DNA of 64,000 nt from the NCBI GenBank assembly GCA_001414345.1, contig LLCB01000034.1, positions 218,388 to 282,387 of the forward strand. The letters are read 5' to 3'. The position numbers and the translations under genes are program-made. The notes below the pieces were generated by a model, which saw nothing but the letters and a program-made list of their open reading frames with translations, did not search any database and had not been told where the DNA came from. Below, one piece after another: positions 25,863-37,330 of the stretch. Each line of letters begins with the position of its first letter. The first letter of the stretch is position 1. Origin of the DNA: Hymenoscyphus infarciens. Its lineage: Eukaryota > Ascomycota > Leotiomycetes > Helotiales > Helotiaceae.

Positions 25863-26067
25863 AAAGACATTATATAAGAATTCGCTTAGAACTTTAAGGT
25901 TTGTCTTCTGTTACAATTAGTCTACCTGGCACTATATATAACTATATGCAAATTACTTTAGAGTAATAGAGTCTCTCTTTCAGTAGTAAGTCTTATAACT
26001 TTTAATAAGAATAGAATCTAACTTTACTAATCTGACTTATTACTATTAATAGGCTTAGGCGACGATA
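25863..26067. other. AT-rich transition to the first transposon
   Basis: No gene. Base composition falls to AT-rich, RIP-like sequence right after the preceding stop. The last five bases before the LTR element form its left target duplication. Confidence 0.6.
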
Positions 26068-26072
26068 TTATC

Positions 26073-26611
26073 TGTAACGGCACGAAATACACACAACTAC
26101 AGAAGAGGCATATGGGAGTGCGTTTGGCAGAATGACGTATGTAAATACTAGGCTCTGATACGGAAGAAAAGGCTAAACTGGCCTTTTCTGACTCTAGGAG
26201 TAGGCTACTATATACAAGAGGTTTCGGACGATACAAAAGGGGTACGAAACCGAACAACGACATACGTCGGCTAATACAAAAGCCCGAACCCTACGAAGTA
26301 CGTCCGTACGTCCGGACAATGTAACAACAAGGCAGGAGGAGAGTAGAGAAGTAGTCTATTCGTGGTTATTAACGCGAAAACTAAAGGTAAAGAGCGAAGA
26401 TAGCTCTAAACGATGCTAATATACAAAAGGTACGAAACCGAATAACGACATACGTCGGCTAATATAAAAGCCTAAACCTACGAAGTATGTCTAAAAGCCT
26501 AGACGTACATAACCTTTCTAAATTAGACAATGTAAAACAATAACTACTGAAACCTTATATATATAGCATATACTATGTAATCTCGGCTATATAGGACAGC
26601 ATGCTGTTACA
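26073..26611 (-). repeat. LTR of the 26-kb element (full length, 539 bp)
   Basis: Complete LTR with ends TGTAACGGCA...TGTTACA. It contains an internal near-duplication: the stretch with ACGACATACGTCGGCTAATA occurs at about 26260 and again at about 26445. The same LTR family starts at 63874 on the far side of the window. Confidence 0.8.
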
Positions 26612-28102
26612 TCCCCCTCCCTTGAAAAAGACTTGTCCTGAGTCTTCTATCTTATTGTTTAGGGCTAAATCAGGATAGTATAAGTATTATAACATTTGTT
26701 GTATTTATTATAAGCGAGAAGGTAGTCTAAATCGTAGCTAACCTAAGTTTGTAGATGCTTTATTTATTGTAATTTATTATAAGCGAGACGAGATGTTGGT
26801 CCTAAATCGTAACTATAGATACTTGTAAAGAGACTTTGTAATCCCTTAATATTAAAAGCAAGCGTTTGCTAAAAGAGTATGGTCCGATCCTGTCTAGTAG
26901 GTTGGAGAAAGTTTAAAGTTTAAAGTTTAAAAAGTTTAAAAAAAGTTTAAAAGTTTAAAATAGAGTCGAAGTCGAATTTAGTGTAGAGTTAGAAGTCGTT
27001 TGGTTAAGAGGTAGTAATAACTTAGTTAAGAGCTTACTTCGAGAGCGTACTAATTCGCATCTGATTCGAATTCGAAAAAAAAAAAAAAAAAAAGAGTAAA
27101 GTTGGAAACGAAAAGTCGATAATGTCGTAGATAGTGATAACTTAGCTAAGAGGTTACTATCCTTTTGAGAGTATACCGATTCGTATCTGATTTGAAAGTT
27201 GAAAAAGGAACTTCTGGCCTAGCCAGAAGTAAAAAGAAAGTAAAGAATATAAGACTCTATCCTAGAGTTAGTAGGGTTTTAGCTAGTTAAAAGCGAAGTT
27301 GTTGCTGAAGTTAAAAATGCTATCCGAAGTTTAGGATAATAAAAGGAGGGTTTTTAGCTAGTTAAATAAACTTAATGCCGAAGTTGTTGTATTGTCTTAT
27401 TCCCTTTAAGGTACTTAAGGACTTAATTGTCATCTTCTGATTTCGAAGAAGAGTTACTGTTATATTATAGGGGATTCGGACAAGCTAAGGTATGTCCTAT
27501 ATATAAAAGAAGCGTTACGATTTTAGTATCTCCTTGAGTATGGCTGTACTTGAAAAGCGAACTTTTCTTTAGTGTATTCTTCTTCTAATTCTACTTCTAT
27601 CTCTTTCAGATAATGTTTAGTTGGGACTAATAAAGATAGCGATAACTCAGCTAAGAGCTCGCTTCTAAGTTTCGTCTTAAAAGAAAGCGTATTTCGACTG
27701 ATTCGTATCTGATTCGAGGGAAGTGGTAGGAAGGTATTAGAGGTAGCAGTGTCTCTTAAGCGAAAGAGGTCTGAATTGAGGCTTTTTAAAAGTAAAGGAG
27801 GGTTTAAATGAGGGTTGGATCAGTAAGAGTTCGGAGGTGGGAAGGTTATTAACTTTAAAGTTTACTTATAATTTTATCCTCTATCTCTTAGTTAACCGAT
27901 CGTTTTATCCTTTATGTTTTTGCCTCTATCTCGTCTATATATTGTCCGTATTTGAAAAGTCTCTTCAGGACCTTTTATGTTTTTCGGCGTACAGGTAAGG
28001 ATCAGAGAGGGTTTAGAGGGTCTTTCGAAAAGGGGGGTGTCCCTAGAAGGGGGTTATCGCTCTATACCTCGTAGCAGAACTAGTTCGATATGAAGTCGAA
28101 AA

Positions 28103-28133
<31 letters not shown>
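28103..28133 (+). repeat. 31-base G homopolymer
   Basis: An unbroken run of G inside the LTR element. This length is unusual in fungal DNA and may be an assembly or sequencing artefact. A 19-base A run lies at 27075-27093. Confidence 0.9.
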
Positions 28134-28134
<1 letters not shown>

Positions 28135-28197
28135 TCTGAAGATGCTAGAAAGGGGTCCGTAGACGCCAGAGGGGGGATCCGAAGATACCAGAGGGGG

Positions 28198-28418
28198 GTC
28201 TACAGCTTAGTGTCGATTTAGAGGTTACTGGCGAGGGGTCTAGGAAGCCGTTTTTAAAGGGGTTTACAGAGTCGGCGGTAAGGAGGCTAGAATAGAAGTC
28301 CGTAGACGCTAGAGGGGGGTCTTAAGCTAGGTGTCGATTCGAGAGTCGCTGGCGAGGGGTCTAGGAAGCCGTTTTTAAAGGGGTTTACAAAGTCGGCGAC
28401 AGGGAGGCTAGAATAGAA
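28198..28418 (+). repeat. Two tandem units of about 120 bp
   Basis: GCGAGGGGTCTAGGAAGCCG and its surroundings occur twice with a spacing of about 120 bp. They lie in the GC-richer part of the LTR element interior, next to the G run. Confidence 0.75.
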
Positions 28419-28459
28419 GTAAGGTTAAGAAGCCTAATAAGAAGAGTGACCTTTAGTTT

Positions 28460-28753
28460 AATGTAATAATAAGGTAGGAGGAGAGTAGAGAAGTAGTCTA
28501 TTCGTGGTTATTAACACGAAAACTAAAGATAAAGAGCGAAGATAGCTCTAAACGATACTAATATATAAAAGGTATGAAACCGAATAACGACATACGTCGG
28601 CTAATATAAAAGCCCGAACCTACGAAGTACGTCTGAAAGCCTGGACGTACGTAACCTTCCTAAATTAGACAATGTAAAACAACAACTACTGAAACCTTAT
28701 ATATACGGCATATGCTATGTAATCTCGGCTATACAGGACGGCATGCCGTCACA
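28460..28753 (-). repeat. Truncated partner LTR (294 bp)
   Basis: Matches 26318-26611 over its whole length, in the same orientation and with equal length. Its first part (about 245 bp) is absent. Confidence 0.8.
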
Positions 28754-28758
28754 TTATC

Positions 28759-29878
28759 GATAATATCCGAGTAGTCTACGATAATTATCGTATATATTAA
28801 GTTATCTAATAATATATCGCTTATTATTTCCGAGGCCTAGGAAAACGTAAAACCCGCCTATTAGCTTATAGAGTCGCTCTATTTACTAGTGCCCGAGCTG
28901 TCTTAAGGCTCTTTCTAATATCTTAAGACAAACTAGTTTAGTCTAGAAAACATTATATTAATAAAAACTTTGCCTACGAAGTATAGTAATATAGTAGATA
29001 TTAATAAGAATGTCAAGATTTAAATTGTTAAGCCTAGAGATTAGTATATGTTTTTTGTGTTAAAGTTATAACTAGTATTCTATCTTTTTAGTACTTTTAC
29101 TACTTAATTTACTATAAAATCGTTGATTTTATACTCTAAACTTATTCTAAAAGAGCTAAATCCAAGCCTTAAAAAGCGATATTTATTATATTAGATAAGG
29201 TTTTATTATCTTTATTATATAATATATATATCGCGATAATCTCATATAACATCGTACCACAGGTATACGGATTTAACCTAGCCTCAACCCTCTATAGAGC
29301 CAGTTATAGTAGTTATAACTAGCTTATATAGTAGTATATAACACAGCTATTCTACACCTGCGTTTTGACGTAGGCTCGTAGCCGCCGCGGTTTTACTGCT
29401 AGCGTCGTTGTACACTTTAAGTATTCGCCGAGTTGCAATGGTCTAACCGAGTTACACAGCCCTTAGGAAGGCTAGTCGAAACTACTATAACTAGCCCTGC
29501 AGAGGGCCATGGCTCGCTTCCAATTCCATGCCTATGGTGCAAAATCGTATCGCCGCCCAAGCTTGACTATCAGCGAGTGTTTTAAGCGTACTTGTAGTTA
29601 TATATTAGTACGTAGATTTAGAAGTCCGCTTAAGAACTTTACGCTCAGCTTGGGTTCTTATCTTTCTTCCTTTGTTTTACTATTTTACCATTGTCAATTT
29701 CATGTGTCCCGGACCCAAGTCAACCCGGTTGCAGTTCCACAAACAAAGAACCTAGCTCACCACTCACCACCACGATGTATGAAAGAAACACTATGACATT
29801 CTAGTTTCTTCCACTGCTAGCCATAACTCCATTCCCAGCTACTGTACGAGCAAGAATCAGTAAGCACCCCCCACGAAA
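28759..29878. other. RIP-like repeat debris upstream of the coiled-coil gene
   Basis: AT-rich with abundant TA steps and no readable protein until about 29500, where composition returns to normal. It contains the small inverted-repeat element at 29288-29506. The 370 bases before 29879 probably hold the promoter of the next gene. Confidence 0.55.
29288..29506. mobile_element. MITE-like element with 27-bp inverted ends
   Basis: CCCTCT...AGTTATAGTAGTT at 29288-29314 is repeated in inverted form at 29480-29506 with a few mismatches. The 219-bp unit has no coding capacity. No clear target duplication is visible, so the exact boundaries are uncertain. Confidence 0.5.
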
Positions 29879-32800
29879 ATGGCACCCTCGCCACCAACAA
29901 GTCGAGGAAGTCAAGGACGACGACGCCCAACCATGAGTCCTGAAACATCTCCAAAAAGTATGCCGGCAAGACGAAATTCCGAGAGCGTTTCCGAACAGTA
30001 TCTCGACCCTCCTTCATTTGCCGCTGATTCTCCGGAGGGGGAAATAAATCGGACCTATACCGATATAAACTTGTTACTTGGAACTATCGACGACCACATC
30101 TCAGGTGGGTATTCTCCGGATTTGTCCTTCTTTTCTAAACTACCTGAAGAAGGCCGTGACTCTATTTCCGCCCCACATGCTTCTAGAAATGGCGATACTG
30201 ACCCTGAAATCTTCCACAGTCCTTCATTCGGAAATGGGCAGCCGTGCTCGTAAAAATAAAACTCCCGAATATCGACGGATTGAAGCCCATCTTGAGTCTC
30301 AAAATATCACACACCGAGAAGCTCCATTGGGTCAAATAGTAGTGGAGGCAGTGGTTCCGGTGGTCTCAGGAGACGGTCAACTATAAGTCTGACTACTAAA
30401 CGCACTCAACTCTGGGCAGCACAAGTCAGAAACGCCGAGTTTGCGGAGTTAATGAGGCGGGACCAGCATTTTCATGAACTTATGGATGATTTAAGTGGCA
30501 TCTCACAGTGGTGGGAAAATAACCGCATGGAGTGGCTAGGGAGAAAGACGGACACTGTTGCACTCGAGAGAGCTCTGGATGGTCTCGCTGGGCAGATTAA
30601 ACGACTGAAATCTGAATTGCGGGAACAAAATCTCACGGAATCTAAGAGACGAGCGAAAATCGGGGAGAGGAGTAGACTCAACAAGCAGTATCAATATCAA
30701 AGAGTTCAACTTGAACATCAGCTTGCTTGGTTTTTGCAAACAACCAAACTTATGAAGGCAGTTAAGTCGAGATTTAGAGGACTAAAGTTGGAAGCCGTTC
30801 CATCGAAGTCGGGGTAAGTCAATTTACTTTTTAGAAAATCAAAAAGAAGACAATGTGTCAATGTTGCTGATCTTTTGAGAAGTCCCGGGAAACAAAGCAA
30901 CGCACAGCAAGTCCCTTTTAGCTATACAGGCGAGCAACTTCGTAGCAGTCGTCCTTACTCCGGAAGCTACATTCCATCTTGGGTAAAGTAATGGGGACAC
31001 TGTTCCCCCACTTCTTTTCTCTTGAATCACTCCTGAATCACTCCGGAATCATTCCTAAACCCCAGAATTTATCCTGTGCCAAATCCGGAGACATTTCTTG
31101 CGAATACTGACTCCCCCATCTTCTAGTGGAAGAATGATAGTCCAATTTGGTGGCTCGAGAACGCGATTCAAGACCTCGAAAACAGGGACGAAGAGATCCA
31201 AAAAAAGATCGAGGAACAAAGTCAACAAATAGAGGAATGTAGCAACCTCATTTCCTTTAAAACCATCGATATCCGACAAATAGAAGAGGAAGCCGATCGA
31301 TGGGAGAGGCCAGTGGTTAATAGAATTGCTGAATTTTATAACATTGGTGATAGAGCACATGCAACTGCGAAGGGGGAGATGGAAGATTTGATCAGGCAGC
31401 AGGCGGAATATAATAAACAGACTAGCGCAAGACTGCAAACAGAGAACGATATTATACATGTTCTCTATGACAAGAGGAAACTTCTTGAGGAAGACGTTGA
31501 TGATTTGGGGAAGCAACTTGAGAGGAACAAGGCGATTTGGCAGCTCACGCGGGATGAGGCTAATCATTCGTCCAGTTTCTTGAATCGCAGAAAGCAGGAC
31601 GGCCGACGTTTGAGTGTTCAGTATCTAATGGACGTGGAGCATGTTCATGATATCTGTGTAAGTTGTAATTCTACTTTGAGAGAGTACCCATACTAACATT
31701 GATCTAATAAAAGTGTATCCAAAATTTCCGTCACAAGCTCATAATTCGCCTTGAGGAGTTGGTCCACCATGAAGCCTTCCTATACAAAGAGAGACTGGCA
31801 ACGATAAACATACTCTCAGACCACCACAACCATTACCATGACTACCACCAGAGACTCCTCAGTCTCGTAGCCTTTGATTTTGATTCCAGCGCAGCACGCA
31901 GTTACGACCTTGAGATTGTAACGTCATCTCTGACAGAGGAATGGTATGCATTCGAAGAAATCGTCACTAGGGCCGAAGAAGTCCTAGAAAAAGCACATGC
32001 GTCTTCCAGTTTCCCCCCTAGCACTTTCTGGCCAGAAACATCACAACCAGGAATAAGGTTGGACAAAGATATGCTCGTTCCCGATGCATTGGGGTTTCTT
32101 GCGCTGCCCGATAATCGTGGATTGATACCACAGAAGTCCTTGTTGAATACGATCCATGAATTCTTCGTCTCTCCTGATATAGCACCAAATTTTCTCAACA
32201 TCTCGAAGATTCCGTTCCAAAAATTCGTCGACTTAGTTGATAACATGGTCGACGAGGATTTTTCTTTTACACCTAGAGAACTGCAATCATTTCTCTTGTT
32301 CTGTAACGAATGTGTGGAACTTTTCAGTTTGGAGGGAGACCTTATCACCGCCATAGACTCGGGTTGGGAATTGCTGGATGAAACTCTTATCTCCTCTCTA
32401 CCGCGTCAGAAAACGTTCGTTGCTCCTCAAGGAAATGATGAGTTTGAAAGTTTCTTGCAAAGAAACGAAGACAACATATTCCCAAGACCAGATGTCCAAG
32501 ACTTGTATGTTTCACGAGAGATCGAGGAGGACGAATTAGTCCACAAGATAATGGCATGCTGCCCGTATCCCTTGAGTGCCGAGGATATTCAAAACTTCTT
32601 GGCATATTACAACCATACGGGCAAGTATTTCAGATAGTAAGTCTTAACTTCCTCCTTCAGTTTGAGTAAATAAGCGAGACTAACATTACACAAGTCTAAA
32701 CAACGAGGTATCCGACAACTCAACCCCTCTCCTCCACAAAATTGACTCGGGATGGGAAGAATCCCTAGATCAATCGCAACTTAATTACAGACAGCTCTGG

Positions 32801-33109
32801 ACAGATTACACAACTCTCCCCCATTTCATAGACGAAATCTACAAAGTCATCACTTCCCCCAAAATCTCCCATCTCATACGAAATGCCCAACGCCAAGGAT
32901 ATAATTTGCGAGCCGAAGAAGCACTTTATGAGTTTTTGGAGGAGCATTTGTATATAGGTGGTGGGTGGTTTGGATTGAAACCAAAGGAGAAGGTGTCGAA
33001 ATTTCGGTTCCATCTCTTTTTGCGATGGTGTCATGATTATGATCAGTTATTTTCCTTGAAGAAACCTAACAAGGTGAAAATTGTTAGAAATGGGTGGGAA
33101 GAGAATTAG
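29879..33109 (+). CDS. Coiled-coil protein with internal repeats, 7 exons, about 900 residues
   Basis: Exons 29879-30104, 30220-30330, 30420-30813, 30880-30982, 31127-31657, 31714-32636, 32695-33109 keep one frame from MAPSPPTSRG to RNGWEEN (2,703 nt with stop). I do not recognise the family. The N-terminus is Ser/Pro-rich and basic. Two charged helical coiled-coil regions follow: about residues 130-230 (DGLAGQIKRLKSELREQNL) and about 280-450 (ENAIQDLENRDEEIQKKIEE, KRKLLEEDVDDLGKQLERNK). The C-terminal 350 residues are helical and contain a repeated module: DSGWE occurs near residues 668 and 778, each preceded by a similar helix (ELQSFLLFCNECVELF / DIQNFLAYYNHTGKYF). No membrane segment or catalytic motif is seen. 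Introns at 30105 and 30983 resemble introner-like elements. The donor at 30331 (gtcaaa) is weak. Confidence 0.65.
30105..30219 (+). repeat. Introner-like intron, copy B (115 nt)
   Basis: Phase-1 intron between HIS and LHSEMG of the coiled-coil gene. It starts GTGGGTATTCTCCGG and ends GATACTGACCCTGAAATC then TTCCACAG, aligning with copy A at both ends. The middle differs and is shorter. Confidence 0.6.
30983..31126 (+). repeat. Possible introner-like intron, copy D (144 nt)
   Basis: Phase-0 intron between YIPSW and WKNDSPIWW. Its 3' part, GCGAATACTGACTC...ATCTTCTAG, resembles copies A and B. Near its start TGGGGACACTGTTCCCCCA can fold into a tight hairpin. The 5' end differs from A and B. Confidence 0.4.
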
Positions 33110-33754
33110 ACTGGGTTTTGGGGACTTGTGCTTGATGTTTTCCGGGCCATGTGGGTACCGCTTGGAATAGTTTAAGGATAAACTCCACCACACCTGAATG
33201 AACTATACGAATCTCGTTCTTCTGTTAAGCACCAATTCACTATGTATTTCGAGTATTAGTGCAAAATGTAAACTAACATGCAGGGGGTGCTTTCTTTTAA
33301 AACGGGGCTCGTGGGGATGAATACTCCAAGGAAAGGATGCCAGTTATTATTTTAACATAGGAGACCTCGTGATGGACAAGGAAAGTGCCAGCAATAGCTC
33401 TGATTGTTCTGAGTTTTGGTATAATAGTAGTTGACTGCACTATATCTCTCGCTTCTAATCGCGCCCATGTATCTAGCATACTTATTTGGATTACCTTAGA
33501 CTTTACAATGTTGAAACGACGAGAGCTAGGTGGGCAGGTACGAGCCTGTTATATTTACTACGTAGCATAAAAGGGGGAATGACAACCCCAGAAAACAGCA
33601 ACCTACATATTCCGATGAGTCACTCACTTTTTCACATATGACCCCGCCACATTTCTCATGATGACATCCTTAAAATGGATCCCTTCCTTCTCTATGCAAG
33701 AGATCTAGGATATATTATAAAAAGAAGATACAAAAAAAGTGAACACCTGAATAT
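33110..33754. other. Spacer between the coiled-coil gene and the tRNA
   Basis: Normal-composition sequence with no recognisable gene. The short open frames (for example 33385-33570) have no supporting features. Probably 3' UTR and flank. Confidence 0.5.
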
Positions 33755-33845
33755 CTCTGAGGCAGGGAATCGAACCCTAGCATCCCGCGGATTGTAGACA
33801 AGAGTCAACGTGATAATGCGGGAATCCTCCCACTGGACCACCAGA
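33755..33845 (-). tRNA. tRNA gene, probably tRNA-Asp type, with a short intron or insertion
   Basis: On the minus strand the acceptor TCTGGTG pairs with CCTCAGA (one mismatch, one G-T pair). A D-arm (GTCCAGTGGGAGGATTC), an anticodon arm opening CCCGC and closing GCGGG, and a T-arm TAGGG-TTCGATT-CCCTG follow. About 20 extra bases in the anticodon loop suit a tRNA intron after position 37; without them the molecule has about 71 nt. The loop TTATCAC would put ATC at the anticodon, one G-to-A change from the GTC of tRNA-Asp. TAT is the other reading but would leave a pyrimidine at 37. It may be a live gene or a slightly damaged copy. Confidence 0.6.
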
Positions 33846-33898
33846 AATGTGACAACATTTTTGTGTCGTTTGCTGGAGGGATTCTGTGCTTCCTATGG

Positions 33899-34067
33899 TA
33901 CGGCATCCCGTACGTACTAAAAGTCGGAATCGACTAAATCGTAAATCGTAAATCGCAAATCGTAAATCGTAAATCGTAAAGCTTAGATTTCTAAGTATAT
34001 AGCTCTTTAGAGCTAAATTATAAATCGCAAATTGTAAATTAATAAACGTAGATTTTTTAGAAGCTAT
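33899..34067 (+). repeat. Left terminal inverted repeat with AAATCGT heptamers
   Basis: Aligns with the inverse of 48362-48532. About seven overlapping GTAAATC/AAATCGT units occur at 33934-33980, and more near 34025. Iterated subterminal motifs of this kind bind transposase in several DNA-transposon families. Confidence 0.85.
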
Positions 34068-35480
34068 TTAGACGTAAATTAAAATACTTAAATCAGTAAT
34101 CTTAAAGCTTAAAGTAAGAGTATTCGTAATTCGTAATACTTAAATTATAAGACTTAAATCGTAAAATTTAAGTATAAGTAAAAGTAGAAAGTAGAAAGTA
34201 ATATAGTATATATATATTTATTAAATATATATGTATTATAATCACTTACTACTTACTCTCTATTAATATATACTACCTAGTACTATACTAAATATAAGTA
34301 TAATATAACTTTAAATCTATTATTTAAAACATTATAAATTATTAAAAGTAATATATAGACTTAGTATAAATAATAACATTATATAAGTACTTAATAAACA
34401 AGAGAGGAAAAGAGATAATTAAGACTTTTAATACTATAAGTATAGATGTAATTTAATCTAAGAGTAAGAGACGCTAAGCCTAATTAGGTAATTAGTATAT
34501 AATTAATAAAGTAGTACTTAAAGTACTTAAATAATCTTAAATTATAATTATTTAAGCACTTTAGTAAAGAGGGTAAAAGAAGAGTAAAGATAGTAAAAAG
34601 TAACTAAAAAGTAGTAATAAAATTAAGATATTATAGATAAGCCTTCTAGTATCTACACCTAAAGTATCTACTACTATATACTCTTACTTCTTATCTCTCT
34701 TCTTATTATACTTATTATATATAATTCTAACCTTTTTAGTAATATAAGAGAGTTAATTAGTAAGAGTTATTTAAGAGAGAGTATCTCCTCTCTTTCTCTT
34801 TAAATTAAGGCTATTTATAGAAGTAATTATAATAGTAGATATTATTTTACTTACTAGTATATTTGTAAGTATAAGAAGAGTAGGTAAGAGTGAATTAAAG
34901 ACCCTCTTATTAAGCTCTTAATTAAGTTTTAATTACTCTTTCTTATTAATTAATTTAAGCTTATCTTTAGTAATAGTAGTATTAATATCTATATATAATT
35001 AAGTATTAAGATCTCTTATAATTTACTCGTCTATATCTATCTATTATTATACTACCTTATCTACTCTCTCTAGTATATTTAACTTAGTAGGTGCTATTAA
35101 GCTCTCTTTCTCCTTATCTTCTATAAGAGGTAACAACGAGTATAAGCCTAGAGTTAATACTCCTTTACTATTAGCATCCTCCTCTATATCTATATCTATA
35201 TCTATATCTTTACTTCTTATATTACTCCTAGAACTCTCTCTAGAATTATTATCTCTATTATCTTCCTCTTTTAAATAAGTAGTAATAATTATAGAGTAGT
35301 CTCTTAAGTAAGTAGTAATAATTATAAATATCTTTAGAAGATTATCTAATTCTAAATCGTCTACTAATATTATACTTACTCTAGTACTAGTACTATTCTC
35401 TAGTAATAGTATAGGCCTAGTATCTCTCTCTCTATTCTAAGCGTTATCTTTAAGTATAATAAGCTCGTTATTAAGTATCT

Positions 35481-35655
35481 TATAGCGATTATAGAAGCTA
35501 TATCGAGAGTATAGGATAAGCAAAGTGAAGTTAAAGTAGATACTTGATTTCTAGAACTATAGAGGAGAGTATAAGGCTTTAAATACTATGCTTCTTACTT
35601 AAAAGGTAGGGATTATTAGGTGATCCTTTATCTAACCTACCTTTGTCTTATAATA
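35481..35655 (-). repeat. LTR of the nested copia element (downstream copy)
   Basis: 175 bp, paired with 43089-43263. The pair differ mainly by C/T and G/A transitions, as RIP produces. Confidence 0.8.
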
Positions 35656-36109
35656 CACCTCTTAAATGACCTTTCCTAATTAGGAAAGCGTCGTTTACTA
35701 TATATATAGATTTAATAACCTAAACTCTTTCTTTTCTTTTTATAACTTCCTTAAAACTCTCTTACTACTACTAGACTACTATAGCGTATATTACTTAATA
35801 AAAGACTATAATATAAAGCTTATATTTACCTTTTCTAGGCTCTTATATTAATTGAAATAGCCTCCTTTCTAGATCTCTTATCTTCTAGATAGTAAGACTC
35901 CTATAAATAATAGCTCTATACTTATATATAAGTATTATAAAGCTAAAGTTTATAAAGATAATACTAATAAGAAAGGTATTAAATATATAATTAATAGATT
36001 AGAACTTAGGCGTTGTTCTTTTAAGTATATTAATCTTTATTCTATACTTTAGCTAACTATATAAGAATATTAAATGTCGAATCTCTTATATATTTCCTCT
36101 TCTAGTCTA

Positions 36110-37330
36110 GTTATACCCTAGAATAGTATACTTAGTAGATTTTATACTATTAACGTCTCTAAGAATAAGCTAGAGAAGTTAGTAGTTATAAGCTCTAATT
36201 AATATTAAACCTCTAAAGATAGTTCTAAACCTAAAAAACTTTCTAAAGAGCTTCTAGCTATTAATACTAGGCTCTTAAATAAACTTCCTAGTAATAACGT
36301 TAAGTACTTAACCGTTAGTAGTAAGAGCTTACTTATTACGCCTTCTATTAAGAAAGCTTGTTATAATATTTTGAATTTTTAAGAAGCTTCTTATAAGGGT
36401 TATGTTACTTCTATAGTAGCTAGTAAATCGACTAGATACTACTATAATATAGAATCTAAAAAAGTTATATACTATTTTAACTATATTATTAGATACTCTT
36501 ATAAAGCGTTACTAAGTATCTATCTCCCTTTTATAATTATCTTAACTAAAAATCTTAAGAAATATTAGACTAATATTAGTAATAAAGTTTATATAAAGCT
36601 TTGTTTAGTTAGTCCTCTACTTCTTATTTTATTTCCTTAGCTAATTTTATAGATTTAGAAGTAAGAGAAGTTATATAATATAATCTATATAAGTCTTAAA
36701 TAGGGTTTTAAAAGCTCTTAGTTATCCTTGGTTTTAAACTATACTTATTACTATAAGGAGCTTAATAGTTTTTAGAGTCTTACTTCTAATAATAAGTTAG
36801 ATAGCGATGCTTCTAAGATTTTAAAGCGTAGTAACTATATTTCTAAGAGTACTCCTTTTATAGCTTCTACCTTAAATAGTACTCTACTTATAAGAGCTAA
36901 TACTCGTGGTTAAACTAAGAGCTTAAGCACTTCTTATAAGAGTTCTACTATTTATAGTAAAGACGATACCTCTCCTTCTAAGTAGTAAAAGTCTATCTAA
37001 AAGCCTCTAAAAGTTCTTCTAAAGAGCTATCTTAAAAAATCTATTCTAAAGTCTATTCTAAAAAAGACTATTTTAAAGAAAACTACTCTTATAAAGTTAG
37101 TTTCTAAGAAGTCGTCTTCTAAGAAGCTTACTAATAACTATTTTAAGCGTTCTTTAAAAAGCTATAAGTATAAGAAGAATGTTTCTAAGAGTAAGAAGTC
37201 TAAGAATAATAATAGTAATAATAAGTCTAATAGTATTAATCTTAGTAATACTCTTAATAAAATAGGTATAGTACTTATTACTCTTAGTAAAACTATTTCT
37301 AAGTATTAAAAGAAGTATTATTAGTTAGTT
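36110..37330 (+). pseudogene. RIP-degraded plus-strand reading frame of unknown family
   Basis: If TAA/TAG are read as former glutamine codons, one frame gives a continuous protein-like sequence: RYSYKALLSIYLPF, SNKVYIKLCLVSPLLLILF, then a Lys/Ser-rich segment (KSILKSILKKTILKKTTLIK, YKYKKNVSKSKKSKNNN). It runs opposite to the surrounding copia pol. It is not recognisable as gag or pol. It could be an antisense extra gene of the retrotransposon or a separate insertion. Confidence 0.4.

Larger units (their letters stand above)
26073..28753 (-). mobile_element. LTR element, internally deleted, TSD TTATC
   Basis: A left LTR (26073-26611) begins TGTAACGGCA and ends CTGTTACA. A truncated right LTR (28460-28753) matches the last 294 bp of the left one and ends GCCGTCACA. 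TTATC flanks both sides (26068-26072 and 28754-28758). TCCCCCTCCC at 26612-26621 next to the left LTR is the complement of a polypurine tract, so the element points leftward. The start of the right LTR, any primer-binding site and all coding sequence are missing. The 1.8-kb interior has no readable protein, only internal repeats and homopolymers. I infer a non-autonomous or deletion-derived copy. Confidence 0.8.

Noticed and set aside
29509..29796. 95-codon open frame upstream of the coiled-coil gene
   Set aside because: It begins in the small inverted-repeat debris, has no family likeness and probably covers promoter sequence.
23130..30225. Conserved peptide RN..TD.EIFHS encoded in several places
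   Set aside because: The matching DNA is the branch-site and acceptor end of introns in the frame-consistent exon models, so it is not translated.
30300..30452. Frameshift in the coiled-coil gene
   Set aside because: A phase-1 intron 30331-30419 (gtcaaa...tgggcag, branch actactaaac) restores a single frame through to 33109, so no lesion is needed.
33930..33985. CRISPR-like short repeat array
   Set aside because: The AAATCGT units are directly adjacent with no spacers and lie inside a terminal inverted repeat of a fungal element.
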